A DNA stretch of 24,855 nt, taken from assembly GCA_964542875.1 (NCBI GenBank), contig CAZIWA010000080.1:1-24855 (forward strand). Direction: 5' to 3'. A program made the position numbers and the translations under genes. The notes under the pieces were generated by a model. The model saw nothing but the letters and a program-made list of their open reading frames with translations. It did not search any database and was not told where the DNA came from. Source of the DNA: CAZGOM01 sp964542875. Lineage in GTDB: Bacteria; Planctomycetota; Phycisphaerae; Phycisphaerales; Phycisphaeraceae. Shown here in pieces: positions 1 to 6,912 of this stretch (its first letter is position 1; every line of letters begins with the position of its first letter).

Positions 1-59
1 CTGCCGCGTCGCTTAATTCTCTTGCGCAGCTGTCCGCTCCACGGGGGGAACCCCATGGT

Positions 60-1829
60 GTGAGTGTTTACATAAGACGTATGGCGGCGTGCTTAGGCCT
101 GCTTGTGTTGTTGGCTGGCGTGAGGCCGGTTGTGGCCGAGTCCGTCGAAGTTCCGGGTGAAGATTCGCAAGGGGATATGTGGGTTAAGCCAGGAGGGATG
201 GAAGACGCGGTGTCAGCGGATACGTCCGAGGCGCTGCAGAAATTCCTTGACGAGAAGGAAGACCCCAACGCCCGGTTTGAGGTGCTTATTTCCTGCGCCG
301 AGCCTGAGCTTGTTCAAGGGCTGAAGGCTTATGCGGTTCAGGTGGGCGACGGGGCGGTGACCAAACGGGTGGGCAAGCCCAAGTTTTTTGACGCAAACGG
401 CACGGCGGTGCTTAAGGTGCCTGATGGGCGTTTTGTGTTTGAAACGCTTTCACTGAACTCCAAGTTAGAGTGTGTTGCGCTGCGTTCGGAGGAATATAAG
501 ACGCCCGCCGAGCCGGCTGCGGCCAACGATGCCGGCAAGCGGCCTGAGATCAAATTGAAGGTGAATAAGCCGCAGAAAGTGGTGCTTACGCTCGACGGCA
601 AGCCGGTTCCGATCACCCAGTGCTGGGTTCGGTCGGCGGCCAACGCCGCATGCCAATGGGAAATATCCGATCCAAACAAAGCCCCGGTGGTGTACACCAG
701 CCCAGGCGCCGAGTACATGACTCGATTCAGCGGGTGGAATGCAAAGACCCTGGCGGTGAAGTGGTCTAAAGTTCCGCCTGGGCAGCACTGGCAGTTTGCC
801 CTGAATTCACAGAAAGACGTCAATGCGCGGTTTGAGTGGATGCCCGATTCCTATACCGTGCAGTCCGGGCGGGCATGGCTCAACTTTCCGGATTCCACCT
901 ATCGGGTTTTGATCGAGCCGGACTTTCGGCTGGTGACCAATCGCCACTATCTGACCCTCAGCTACAGCATGACCACCAACAACCGGGAGCTGGTTTTCCA
1001 GCAGCAGGGTGAGCGAATGGACGGCGCGCATGTGCTGAGTGTCGGCGGACCGCTCAAGTATTACCCGTTTGCCGTTGTCTTTTGCCAATCGGGTCAGGTG
1101 GACAAGCGACATCTGGTTGCTGATGTGATTGCGACCGACGGGCAAGGCCGGGTTATCAATGTAGGCGCGTCCAAAATCGATTGGAAGCTCTCGGTCGAGC
1201 GCGTCAACAGCGGAAGTATGCTCAAGGAGCCTTTCGATCGAAAGGAGGAGCAGAATATCCAGCCGCTGAAAGACAAGCTGAGGATCAAACTCCACCATGA
1301 GATCGACAAGCCGGTGGACATGGTTTTTGAACCGGGCCCGATGGTGAAGTATGAAAGCGAGCATGCCGACCTCATCGGTCCGCCTGGGTATGTGTGGCAG
1401 GCCAGGGTTTATCTCACCAAGGTGGAACGCTTTTGGGCCGCCTACAGGCAGATCAGGCCCGGGGTGAGGGTGAACAAAATCAAGGTTCACTGGTCGGTGC
1501 ACTCAAATGTCGCGCTTGGTGGCGGCGGCGGAGTGATCATGCCCTGGTCGCAGCTACGCACCAGCCACGGCATGTATGGCTTTCCCTGGGCGCTGGGGCA
1601 TGAGATTGGCCATGTCTTTGGGTATGGCCATAGTCCGAAAATGAATGAAGACTGCAACAGGGCGCACGACCTTTGGGGTCAGGCCCGGCGGTATCTGATC
1701 GAAGACCCTGACGCCATGCCGGACATCGTTTCGCTCAAACCAGAGCCGGTGTCCAAGGTGGTGACGCCGCAGACGCCACGCGTGGTGCCCAGTGAGCCGG
1801 AGAAGGGTAAGAAGAGCAAGGGGAAGTGA
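60..1829 (+). CDS. Secreted putative zinc metallopeptidase with metzincin-type motif
   Basis: I do not recognise a named family over the full length. The protein of 589 residues begins with a short Arg-containing stretch and a hydrophobic segment ending in VVA (about residues 8-26), which reads as a Sec signal peptide, so export is expected. The middle (about 60-440) is rich in beta-type sequence with no motif I can name. Residues 514-524 are HEIGHVFGYGH, an exact HExxHxxGxxH zinc site as in metzincins. E530 shortly after could be an alternative third ligand, and M552 (DPDAMPD) could be a Met-turn. The C-terminus is a Lys/Pro-rich basic tail. The start chosen is GTG at 60, preceded by a GGGGGGA tract 9 nt upstream; it supplies the positive residues of the signal peptide. 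ATG at 81 is the alternative. The gene converges on the dioxygenase gene with only 7 bp between stops. Peptidase activity is inferred from the motif alone. Confidence 0.75.
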   Translation: MSVYIRRMAACLGLLVLLAGVRPVVAESVEVPGEDSQGDMWVKPGGMEDAVSADTSEALQKFLDEKEDPNARFEVLISCAEPELVQGLKAYAVQVGDGAVTKRVGKPKFFDANGTAVLKVPDGRFVFETLSLNSKLECVALRSEEYKTPAEPAAANDAGKRPEIKLKVNKPQKVVLTLDGKPVPITQCWVRSAANAACQWEISDPNKAPVVYTSPGAEYMTRFSGWNAKTLAVKWSKVPPGQHWQFALNSQKDVNARFEWMPDSYTVQSGRAWLNFPDSTYRVLIEPDFRLVTNRHYLTLSYSMTTNNRELVFQQQGERMDGAHVLSVGGPLKYYPFAVVFCQSGQVDKRHLVADVIATDGQGRVINVGASKIDWKLSVERVNSGSMLKEPFDRKEEQNIQPLKDKLRIKLHHEIDKPVDMVFEPGPMVKYESEHADLIGPPGYVWQARVYLTKVERFWAAYRQIRPGVRVNKIKVHWSVHSNVALGGGGGVIMPWSQLRTSHGMYGFPWALGHEIGHVFGYGHSPKMNEDCNRAHDLWGQARRYLIEDPDAMPDIVSLKPEPVSKVVTPQTPRVVPSEPEKGKKSKGK

Positions 1830-1836
1830 ATAAAGA

Positions 1837-2721
1837 TTAGCCGTAAGGGCCTTTGGGGTGGCGGCCCAGAACGCGCTGGAGGCGGTCATTTGCGCCTTCC
1901 CAGACGTGGGGAGGCATTTTGTAGTCGATGAAGGGGAAGAAGCGTTGGGAGACCCAGCGCTGGCAATAGGCGATCTGGAGAAGGTAGCGGGTGCGGTCGG
2001 AGTTATTGGGGCCGCCCCGGTGCCAGGCCTGGCCGTTGTGGAGGTAGATGTCGCCGGCTTTGCAGAGGACGTTGACGGGCTTTTTACCTTCGAAGGTGGG
2101 GTTCTTGGGGTCGTTGGGGTGGCGGCCGGAGTAGTGGCTGCCGAGGACGAATTGGGTGGGGCCGTATTCCTGCTTATCGCAGTCGGTGAGCATGATCTGA
2201 ACGGTCATGCGGAAGACGGGCATGCGCAGACGGGCGTCGTGGCGGGGCATGTCGGGTGTGCAGGGAAATTCAACGCCGCAGTCGGCGTCGACGTCGGCGT
2301 GGAAGGTGTCAATGGCTTTACCGCGGCCGCTGCGGACGGAGTTTTGGGCCATGAGGTGGCATTGGATGCCGAGGATTTTTTCCGCGAGGGAGATGATGGG
2401 TTCGCGGATGAGCAGGTCGCGAAAGAGGTTGTCGGTTTCAAAAAGGCGGACGTTGATGAAGTCTTTGGCGTACCAGTTGGCTTCGAATTTGGGATCGCTG
2501 TAGGCGCGGTCCATCGCATCGCGCAGGGCCTGGCACTCGGCCTGGGAGAGGACGCCGGGAAGAAGGGTGACGCCGTCACGGTAGAAGGATTCCAGGATTT
2601 CCTGGGTCTTGGCTTCGCTGAAGGGGGTATGAAGGCCTTCCGGGCCGGCGTTGGTGGCGACAGGGGCAAGGGATTCAAGAAGAGGCTCTGTGGCAGCGGC
2701 GGGAGTGGTGGTGGCGGTCAT
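1837..2721 (-). CDS. Phytanoyl-CoA dioxygenase (PhyH) family Fe(II)/2-oxoglutarate oxygenase
   Basis: A 294-residue protein of the PhyH family of non-haem iron, 2-oxoglutarate-dependent oxygenases. The predicted iron ligands are visible: H141-A-D143 (TFHADVDAD) and distal H234 (AWHRGG), with R245 (SDRTRYLLQ) placed to bind the 2-oxoglutarate carboxylate. The N-terminal 30 residues are Ala/Thr/Pro-rich and probably disordered; the fold begins near residue 38 (EILESFYRDGVTLLPGVL). There is no signal peptide, so it should act in the cytoplasm. The substrate cannot be deduced; planctomycete genomes carry many paralogues and few are characterised. It is divergent from an AraC regulator across 106 bp, which suggests that regulator controls it. 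The ATG has only a weak GGAA upstream as a ribosome site. Confidence 0.85.
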   Translation of the reverse strand: MTATTTPAAATEPLLESLAPVATNAGPEGLHTPFSEAKTQEILESFYRDGVTLLPGVLSQAECQALRDAMDRAYSDPKFEANWYAKDFINVRLFETDNLFRDLLIREPIISLAEKILGIQCHLMAQNSVRSGRGKAIDTFHADVDADCGVEFPCTPDMPRHDARLRMPVFRMTVQIMLTDCDKQEYGPTQFVLGSHYSGRHPNDPKNPTFEGKKPVNVLCKAGDIYLHNGQAWHRGGPNNSDRTRYLLQIAYCQRWVSQRFFPFIDYKMPPHVWEGANDRLQRVLGRHPKGPYG

Positions 2722-2758
2722 GGGAATTCCAAGGTTAGAAGAGGAACCAGAGTGAAAA

Positions 2759-2770
2759 CCAATTTATTGG
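2759..2770. promoter_or_regulatory. 12-bp perfect palindrome in the PhyH/AraC divergent promoter region
   Basis: CCAATTTATTGG is a perfect palindrome, AT-rich within a GC-rich region, located between the divergent dioxygenase and AraC genes. On the minus strand it overlaps a poor -35-like TTGGTT, which is 17 bp from a TCTAAC hexamer leading into the dioxygenase gene. It is a candidate operator, although AraC proteins more often bind direct repeats, so the match to this regulator is only inferred from position. Confidence 0.35.
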
Positions 2771-2813
2771 CTGGGGCGGCGGAGAATCGACGGATGATTG
2801 TCTGAAAAAGGGG

Positions 2814-2819
2814 TAATAT
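2814..2819 (+). promoter_or_regulatory. -10-like hexamer TAATAT just before the AraC start
   Basis: TAATAT ends 8 nt before the ATG at 2828, and no Shine-Dalgarno sequence lies between. A transcript started from this box would begin at or next to the start codon. No convincing -35 hexamer is seen at the usual distance, so this rests on the -10 alone. Confidence 0.35.
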
Positions 2820-2827
2820 CGTCCGGT

Positions 2828-3703
2828 ATGACAAAGGGCAGGAAAGCATCTTCAGAGCGTGAAGAAGGGAGAGAGGGAGCGAGAAGCACCGCGGCAAGGC
2901 TGTTGGTTTCCCAGGAAATGATGCGTCAGCCGGCACAGGCGCGCGGGGAACTGGATGAATGGGTGATCAGCCTGACGCTTTCGGGCCGGGTGCATTATCA
3001 GATCGGAAAAGACAGGTTTATCGGCGTGACGGGGGATTTGATGGTGATCCGTCCGATGGCCAGGCAGCACTGGCAGATCAAGAGCGCGCCCGATGGAAGC
3101 CCGGGTCATTGGCATGTGGTGTATGCGGCGTTTGGGCCGACCGCAGAGATGCTGAGATGGCTGGACTTTCCCATGACACAGGAGGGGTACTTTTTAACGA
3201 GCCTGCGCAACCTGCCCGGGGTGCAGAGGCGGGTGGCGGGCGCGCTGCGGCGGGCCAGGAAACTGAATTCCAGTCGATTGGCTTTCGGGAGGGAATTAAC
3301 CCAGCAGGCACTGGGCGAAGCGCTGATCTGGGTGCGTGCGGGGCTGGAGGGGACCGGAGTGGGCAAGCCGGGGCCGGCGATGGATATGCGGGTTCACAGG
3401 GCGCTGGAATACATGAACAACCGGGTGCATGAGCCGGTGACGCTGGAGGAGATCGCCCGGGCGGCGGCGGCCTCGCGGTCGCAGCTTTCGCTGGTGTTTG
3501 CCCAGCAGATGGGCGTGCCGGTGATGCGGTACTTTGAGCAGTTGCGGATGGATCGCGCAGGGCAGATGCTGCGGATGACGACGCACTCGATCAAGCAAGT
3601 GGGCAGGGCGGTGGGGTATGAAGACCCGAAGTATTTCGTGAAGCGTTTTCGGGGTGTGATGGGGGTGACGCCGCGGGTGTTTCGGATGCGTAAAGAGGGG
3701 TGA
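2828..3703 (+). CDS. AraC-family transcriptional regulator
   Basis: A 291-residue DNA-binding regulator. The N-terminal half (about 35-125) looks like an AraC-type cupin sensor (LSGRVHYQIGKDRF, GDLMVIRP, HWQIK, HWHVVYAAFG). The C-terminal 100 residues carry the two helix-turn-helix units: VTLEEIARAAAASRSQLSLVF for the first and HSIKQVGRAVGYEDPKYFVKRF for the second, followed by the family ending GVTPRVFR. The start chosen is ATG at 2828; the frame is open to a TTG at 2798, but that extension has no conserved sequence. It lies divergent to the PhyH-family dioxygenase, its likely target. The effector is unknown. Confidence 0.88.
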   Translation: MTKGRKASSEREEGREGARSTAARLLVSQEMMRQPAQARGELDEWVISLTLSGRVHYQIGKDRFIGVTGDLMVIRPMARQHWQIKSAPDGSPGHWHVVYAAFGPTAEMLRWLDFPMTQEGYFLTSLRNLPGVQRRVAGALRRARKLNSSRLAFGRELTQQALGEALIWVRAGLEGTGVGKPGPAMDMRVHRALEYMNNRVHEPVTLEEIARAAAASRSQLSLVFAQQMGVPVMRYFEQLRMDRAGQMLRMTTHSIKQVGRAVGYEDPKYFVKRFRGVMGVTPRVFRMRKEG

Positions 3704-3816
3704 AAGGGATTTTCGACTGGGATTTAAGAGGATTGAGCGGCATCAGGCGAAAAGCCAGATGTGCTCGCGCGGACCGAAGCATGGCACGCGGAGTTGAAGG
3801 TTTGCAGCGCTGTGGG

Positions 3817-4875
3817 TTAGCTGCCGATTGCGGCGCGGGGGTGGGCCTGGTCGTAGGCTTGGCGCAGGCGCGTGCTGGTGAGGTGGGTGTAGATCTGGGT
3901 GGTGGAGAGGGAGGAGTGGCCCAGAAGTTCCTGCACGCTGCGGAGGTCTGCGCCGTTGTCCAGCAGGTGGGTGGCGAAGCTGTGACGCAGGGTGTGCGGG
4001 CTGATGCCCGGCTCGAGGCCCGCGGACTTGAGATAGACGTCGAGCTTGCGGCGGATGGAGCGTGAGGAGAGCCGGGAGCCGGATTTGTTGACGAAGAGAG
4101 GGATGTCGTCGCCCTGGGATTCGCGTTCACGGACGACGGCGTAGTGGGGGTCCTGCGAGAGCTTGGCGTAGTAGTGGATGATGGCGGCGACCGCCATGGA
4201 TCCAAGGGGGACGATGCGTTCTTTTTTGCCCTTACCGCGGACCTGGACGTACTGTTCCTGGAGGTTGACGCGGGAGCGGTCGATGCCGACGAGCTCGGAG
4301 ACACGGACGCCGGTGGAATAAAGCACTTCGATGATGGCTTTATCGCGGGCGCCGATGGTGACGGTGATGTCCGGGGCGTTTAAGAGCTGATCGACTTGCT
4401 CGATGGTGATGGCTTTGGGGAGCCGCTTGGCCTGCTTGGGGGTTCGGATCATGCCCATGGGTGAGTCTGGCCGGAGGCCTTTGACCATGATCCATTTATA
4501 GAAGCTGCGGAGGGTGGCGATTTTCCGTGCCATGGTGGAGGCGGTGTATTGCTTGCCGGAATCCGCGAGGTGGGCGAGGTATTCGCGGATCATAAGGGTG
4601 TCGGTGGCCAGGATGGCGGCTTCGGCCTGAGGGAAAAGCGGGATGGATTTTGGAATGCCGGCGTCGTTGGTGTTGCGTGGGGAGGTGTTATCGGACTCAG
4701 GATGGGCGGTGTCCTCAGGCAGGACGATGCCCAGCCGGGTCATGTGAAATTGCCAGAACTGGTAGAGGTCCGCGGCATAGCAACGAGAGGTGTATTGGCT
4801 GAAATGCCGCTCAAACCGAAGGTATTCGGTGAACTGGTCGATCAGCGACAGTTGTAGCCCGGTGGATGCGTTCAT
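3817..4875 (-). CDS. Tyrosine recombinase, XerC/XerD type
   Basis: A 352-residue integrase-family recombinase. Residues 10-130 form the SAM-like core-binding domain (FTEYLRFERHFSQYTSRCYAADL). The catalytic set is complete: R191 (STGVRVSEL), K215 (RGKGKKER), H294 and R297 (HTLRHSF), H320 (LLGHSS) and nucleophile Y329 (TQIYTHL). It is about 50 residues longer than typical XerC/XerD (near 300); most of the excess is a polar, Pro/Asn/Asp-rich stretch at about 50-90 inside the N-terminal domain. The spacing of the motifs and the LLGHSSLSTTQIYTH block favour the chromosomal Xer group over a phage integrase, but XerC and XerD cannot be told apart here. AGAGG about 8 nt before the ATG is a plausible ribosome site. 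No dif-like 28-bp site was found nearby. Confidence 0.88.
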   Translation of the reverse strand: MNASTGLQLSLIDQFTEYLRFERHFSQYTSRCYAADLYQFWQFHMTRLGIVLPEDTAHPESDNTSPRNTNDAGIPKSIPLFPQAEAAILATDTLMIREYLAHLADSGKQYTASTMARKIATLRSFYKWIMVKGLRPDSPMGMIRTPKQAKRLPKAITIEQVDQLLNAPDITVTIGARDKAIIEVLYSTGVRVSELVGIDRSRVNLQEQYVQVRGKGKKERIVPLGSMAVAAIIHYYAKLSQDPHYAVVRERESQGDDIPLFVNKSGSRLSSRSIRRKLDVYLKSAGLEPGISPHTLRHSFATHLLDNGADLRSVQELLGHSSLSTTQIYTHLTSTRLRQAYDQAHPRAAIGS

Positions 4876-4961
4876 GGGGGAGCCTCTGTTATGAATATCG
4901 ACCCAAACAGGGGTGAGGCTGGAGGAAATATTGAAGGTGAATAGTGTTCATCGGGGCCAAG

Positions 4962-5009
4962 GCATTTGATGATGGCCCACGCGCCCGGGTTATCGGGGAG
5001 CGGGTTGTC
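4962..5009 (+). repeat. Dispersed repeat, copy A (left arm of inverted pair)
   Basis: The unit begins GCATTTG and contains CCCACGCGCCCGGGTTATCG. Within it GGGTTATCGGG (4987-4997) is followed after 4 bp by GGGTTGTCGGG, an internal 15-bp step. Positions 4974-4997 pair with 5099-5122 (copy B) as a 24-bp inverted repeat with two mismatches. The same unit occurs in the same orientation at 6697-6753. Confidence 0.8.
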
Positions 5010-5090
5010 GGGTGTCCATCAGGAGCCCAAAGGGGACTATGCTTCAAAATGGCATTCACCTTGAATGGCATGAACTTGATCGAAGCCCCC

Positions 5091-5149
5091 CCCGATAGCC
5101 CGATAACCCGGGTGCATGGGCCGAGAAATATCACAAAAGCTTTTACCCT
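5091..5149 (-). repeat. Dispersed repeat, copy B (right arm of inverted pair)
   Basis: Read on the minus strand it begins AGGGTAAAAGCTTTTG, passes through GGCCCATGCACCCGGGTTAT and ends in a C/G run. This matches copy A in the centre and copy C from its first base, so the unit extends outside the 24-bp inverted core. A and B could form a hairpin of about 150 nt if transcribed. Confidence 0.75.
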
Positions 5150-5228
5150 GCGGCGTTCAATGTGCATGGGCGGTGGTTCTAAGACTTCACGGTCTGGGGA
5201 ATTTTGGCAAAGGCGTTGATCTGATAAG

Positions 5229-5948
5229 ATGTCGAACCACATGGAAGGCCTGATAATCACTTTGGATGGACCTGCGGGGACCGGTAAATCAACGGTTTCG
5301 CGGCAGTTGGCAAAACGCCTGGGGCTGGAGTTTCTGGACACGGGCGCGATGTATCGGTCGATCGCCGTGACGGCGATGAGCCGGGGCGTTGATCCGAGCG
5401 TGCCGGAGAACCGGGAGAAGCTGGTCAAGCTGGCGCAGAGCCTGTCGGTGCGGTTTGATTGGAAGACGGACCCGCCTGCGATTTTGGCGGATGGGTTGGA
5501 TGTGACGACCAAGATCCGGGACCCTGAGGTGAACCGGATGGTGAGCTTCATCGCGGCGATCAGTGAGATCCGGGTGGTGATGGTGGACCTGCAACGCAAG
5601 ATCGGCCAGGAGCACCCGCGGCTGCTGACGGAAGGGCGCGACCAGGGTTCTGTGGTGTTTCCTGATGCGAAGGTGAAGTTTTACCTGGATGCGCGGCCGG
5701 AAGTGCGTGCGCTGAGGCGTGTGCGGCAGTTGCATGAGATGGGCAAGCCCGCCGATGAGGCGCAGATCCTCAAGGAGATCAACGACCGGGACCAGCGCGA
5801 TATGACGCGCAAGGATGGCCCGCTGGTGCGGATGCCCGACGCGATTTTGTTTGATACCTCCGACCTGTCATTTGATCAGGTGCTGTCGCAGCTTGAGGGC
5901 ATTGTGCGGGAAAAGGCGGGGGCTGCCTGCGCTCCCAAGGCTCATTAA
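5229..5948 (+). CDS. cmk: Cytidylate kinase
   Basis: Cytoplasmic (d)CMP kinase that phosphorylates CMP/dCMP with ATP in pyrimidine salvage and recycling. The 239-residue protein has the P-loop GPAGTGKST (residues 14-22), the family motif FLDTGAMYRSIA (about 36-47), the TEGRDQGSVVFPDAKVKFYL block (near 138-157) and the basic RDQRDMTRKDGPL lid region. Length fits the family (about 220-230). Two starts are possible: ATG 5229 and ATG 5241. The second (MEGLIITLDGPAG) puts the P-loop at the usual distance from the N-terminus; neither has a good Shine-Dalgarno. The acyltransferase gene follows after 10 bp in the same direction, an arrangement like the cmk-plsC order in other bacteria, though no rpsA follows here. 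Confidence 0.95.
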   Translation: MSNHMEGLIITLDGPAGTGKSTVSRQLAKRLGLEFLDTGAMYRSIAVTAMSRGVDPSVPENREKLVKLAQSLSVRFDWKTDPPAILADGLDVTTKIRDPEVNRMVSFIAAISEIRVVMVDLQRKIGQEHPRLLTEGRDQGSVVFPDAKVKFYLDARPEVRALRRVRQLHEMGKPADEAQILKEINDRDQRDMTRKDGPLVRMPDAILFDTSDLSFDQVLSQLEGIVREKAGAACAPKAH

Positions 5949-5958
5949 AGGACGCGCG

Positions 5959-6672
5959 ATGTTCGCCAATCTGCGAGCAAGACACCCGGGCGGCTCGATC
6001 ATCAAGATCGCGTGGTGGGCCAGCGTGCACTTTGTGACATGGCTCTACATGAGCGTGTTTTATCGGCTGAGGGTGTGGGGCGGGCATCGGATTCCGCGGG
6101 AAGGCCCGCTGCTGATTATTTCCAACCATCAGTCGTTTCTGGACCCGCTTTTGATCGGCGCGGCGACGCCTCGGCGGCAGTTTTTCAGCCTGGCCAGGTC
6201 GAGCTTGTTTACCCATGCCGGGTTTGGCTGGCTGATTCGGCTGATGAATGCCATTCCCGTGGAACGCGGCGCGGCGGACATGTCTGCGATGCGCAGGTGC
6301 ATCGATGTGCTCAAGCAGGGGCATGCGCTGGTGATCTATCCCGAAGGCACGCGCACCAAGGACGGCGCGACCGGGAAGTTTGCCACAGGGCTGATGTTCA
6401 TGGTGAAACGGGCGAGCCCGTCAGTGCTGCCGATTGCGGTGGAGGGAGCTTATGACGTGTGGCCCAGGGATCGGAAGCTGCCTCATTTGACGGGGCAGAT
6501 CGGCGTGATGATCGGGCACCCCATTCCGGCGGAAGTCCTGCTGGCGATGAGCCAGGAAGATGCGCTTAAACACCTGCAAGAGGTGGTGGAAGGGATGCGC
6601 GTGGAACTGCGCCGGATGATGCATGATCACTGGGGGGACGGGCCGGGGAAGCAGGGGACAGGCGCAGCCTGA
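5959..6672 (+). CDS. plsC: 1-acyl-sn-glycerol-3-phosphate acyltransferase (PlsC family)
   Basis: Membrane-associated acyltransferase of phospholipid synthesis, expected to acylate lysophosphatidic acid to phosphatidic acid. The 237-residue protein has the catalytic HX4D box at H57-D62 (SNHQSFLDP), the glycerophosphate-binding motif at about 128-131 (YPEGTRTKDG), and the block NAIPVERG (97-104). A hydrophobic segment near 13-35 probably anchors it in the membrane. The frame is open further upstream inside cmk, but ATG 5959 is preceded by AAAGGA at good spacing and gives the family length. It is probably cotranscribed with cmk. A function on other lysolipids cannot be excluded. Confidence 0.9.
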   Translation: MFANLRARHPGGSIIKIAWWASVHFVTWLYMSVFYRLRVWGGHRIPREGPLLIISNHQSFLDPLLIGAATPRRQFFSLARSSLFTHAGFGWLIRLMNAIPVERGAADMSAMRRCIDVLKQGHALVIYPEGTRTKDGATGKFATGLMFMVKRASPSVLPIAVEGAYDVWPRDRKLPHLTGQIGVMIGHPIPAEVLLAMSQEDALKHLQEVVEGMRVELRRMMHDHWGDGPGKQGTGAA

Positions 6673-6696
6673 TTTTCTGAAGATCACGCGCAGGGG

Positions 6697-6753
6697 AGGG
6701 TAAAAGCATTTGCCGATTTCCCACGCGCCCGGGTTGCCGGGGGGCGGGTTTTC
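6697..6753 (+). repeat. Dispersed repeat, copy C
   Basis: It begins AGGGTAAAAGCATTTG, continues through CCCACGCGCCCGGGTTGCCG and ends GGGCGGGTTTTC. It is in direct orientation relative to copy A (4962-5009) and inverted relative to copy B (5091-5149). It lies 24 bp after the plsC stop in otherwise non-coding sequence. Together the copies flank the cmk-plsC operon. Confidence 0.75.
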
Positions 6754-6912
6754 ATGAGAAGAACGCCGTCGCTTCTGCCCTGTCTCTGGGGGGCATCAAG
6801 GCGAGAAAAAGGGCTTGGGCATGGTTTGGCAGATGGCTCGGAATTGAATTTTGGTCGTAAAACGGAGTGTCGGACTACGACGAATACTTCTATTCAACCC
6901 GTTTGGGCTGTC

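Larger units (their letters stand above)
4876..5228. other. 353-bp gene-free gap containing an inverted repeat pair
   Basis: This gap lies between the Xer gene (minus) and cytidylate kinase (plus). It is dominated by two oppositely oriented copies of a dispersed repeat, listed separately. A 91-codon open frame on the plus strand (4944-5219) runs straight through both repeat arms and shows no protein-family signal, so I do not call it a gene. No confident promoter was found. Confidence 0.7.

Noticed and set aside
1858..2805. 315-codon plus-strand open frame opposite the PhyH gene
   Set aside because: Antisense shadow with Gly/Val/Ala-rich composition typical of reversed GC-rich coding DNA; the minus-strand frame has clear PhyH motifs.
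4974..5122. Integron attC-like site beside a tyrosine recombinase
   Set aside because: The arms lack the GTTRRRY/RYYYAAC core pair, the recombinase lacks clear integron-integrase features, and no gene cassettes are present.
4944..5219. 91-codon plus-strand open frame between the Xer gene and cmk
   Set aside because: It runs through both arms of the inverted repeat, has no SD and no family signal; its sequence is explained by repeat DNA.
4962..6753. Composite transposon flanked by direct repeats A and C around cmk-plsC
   Set aside because: The genes inside are housekeeping, no transposase is present and the repeats are short and part of a dispersed family.
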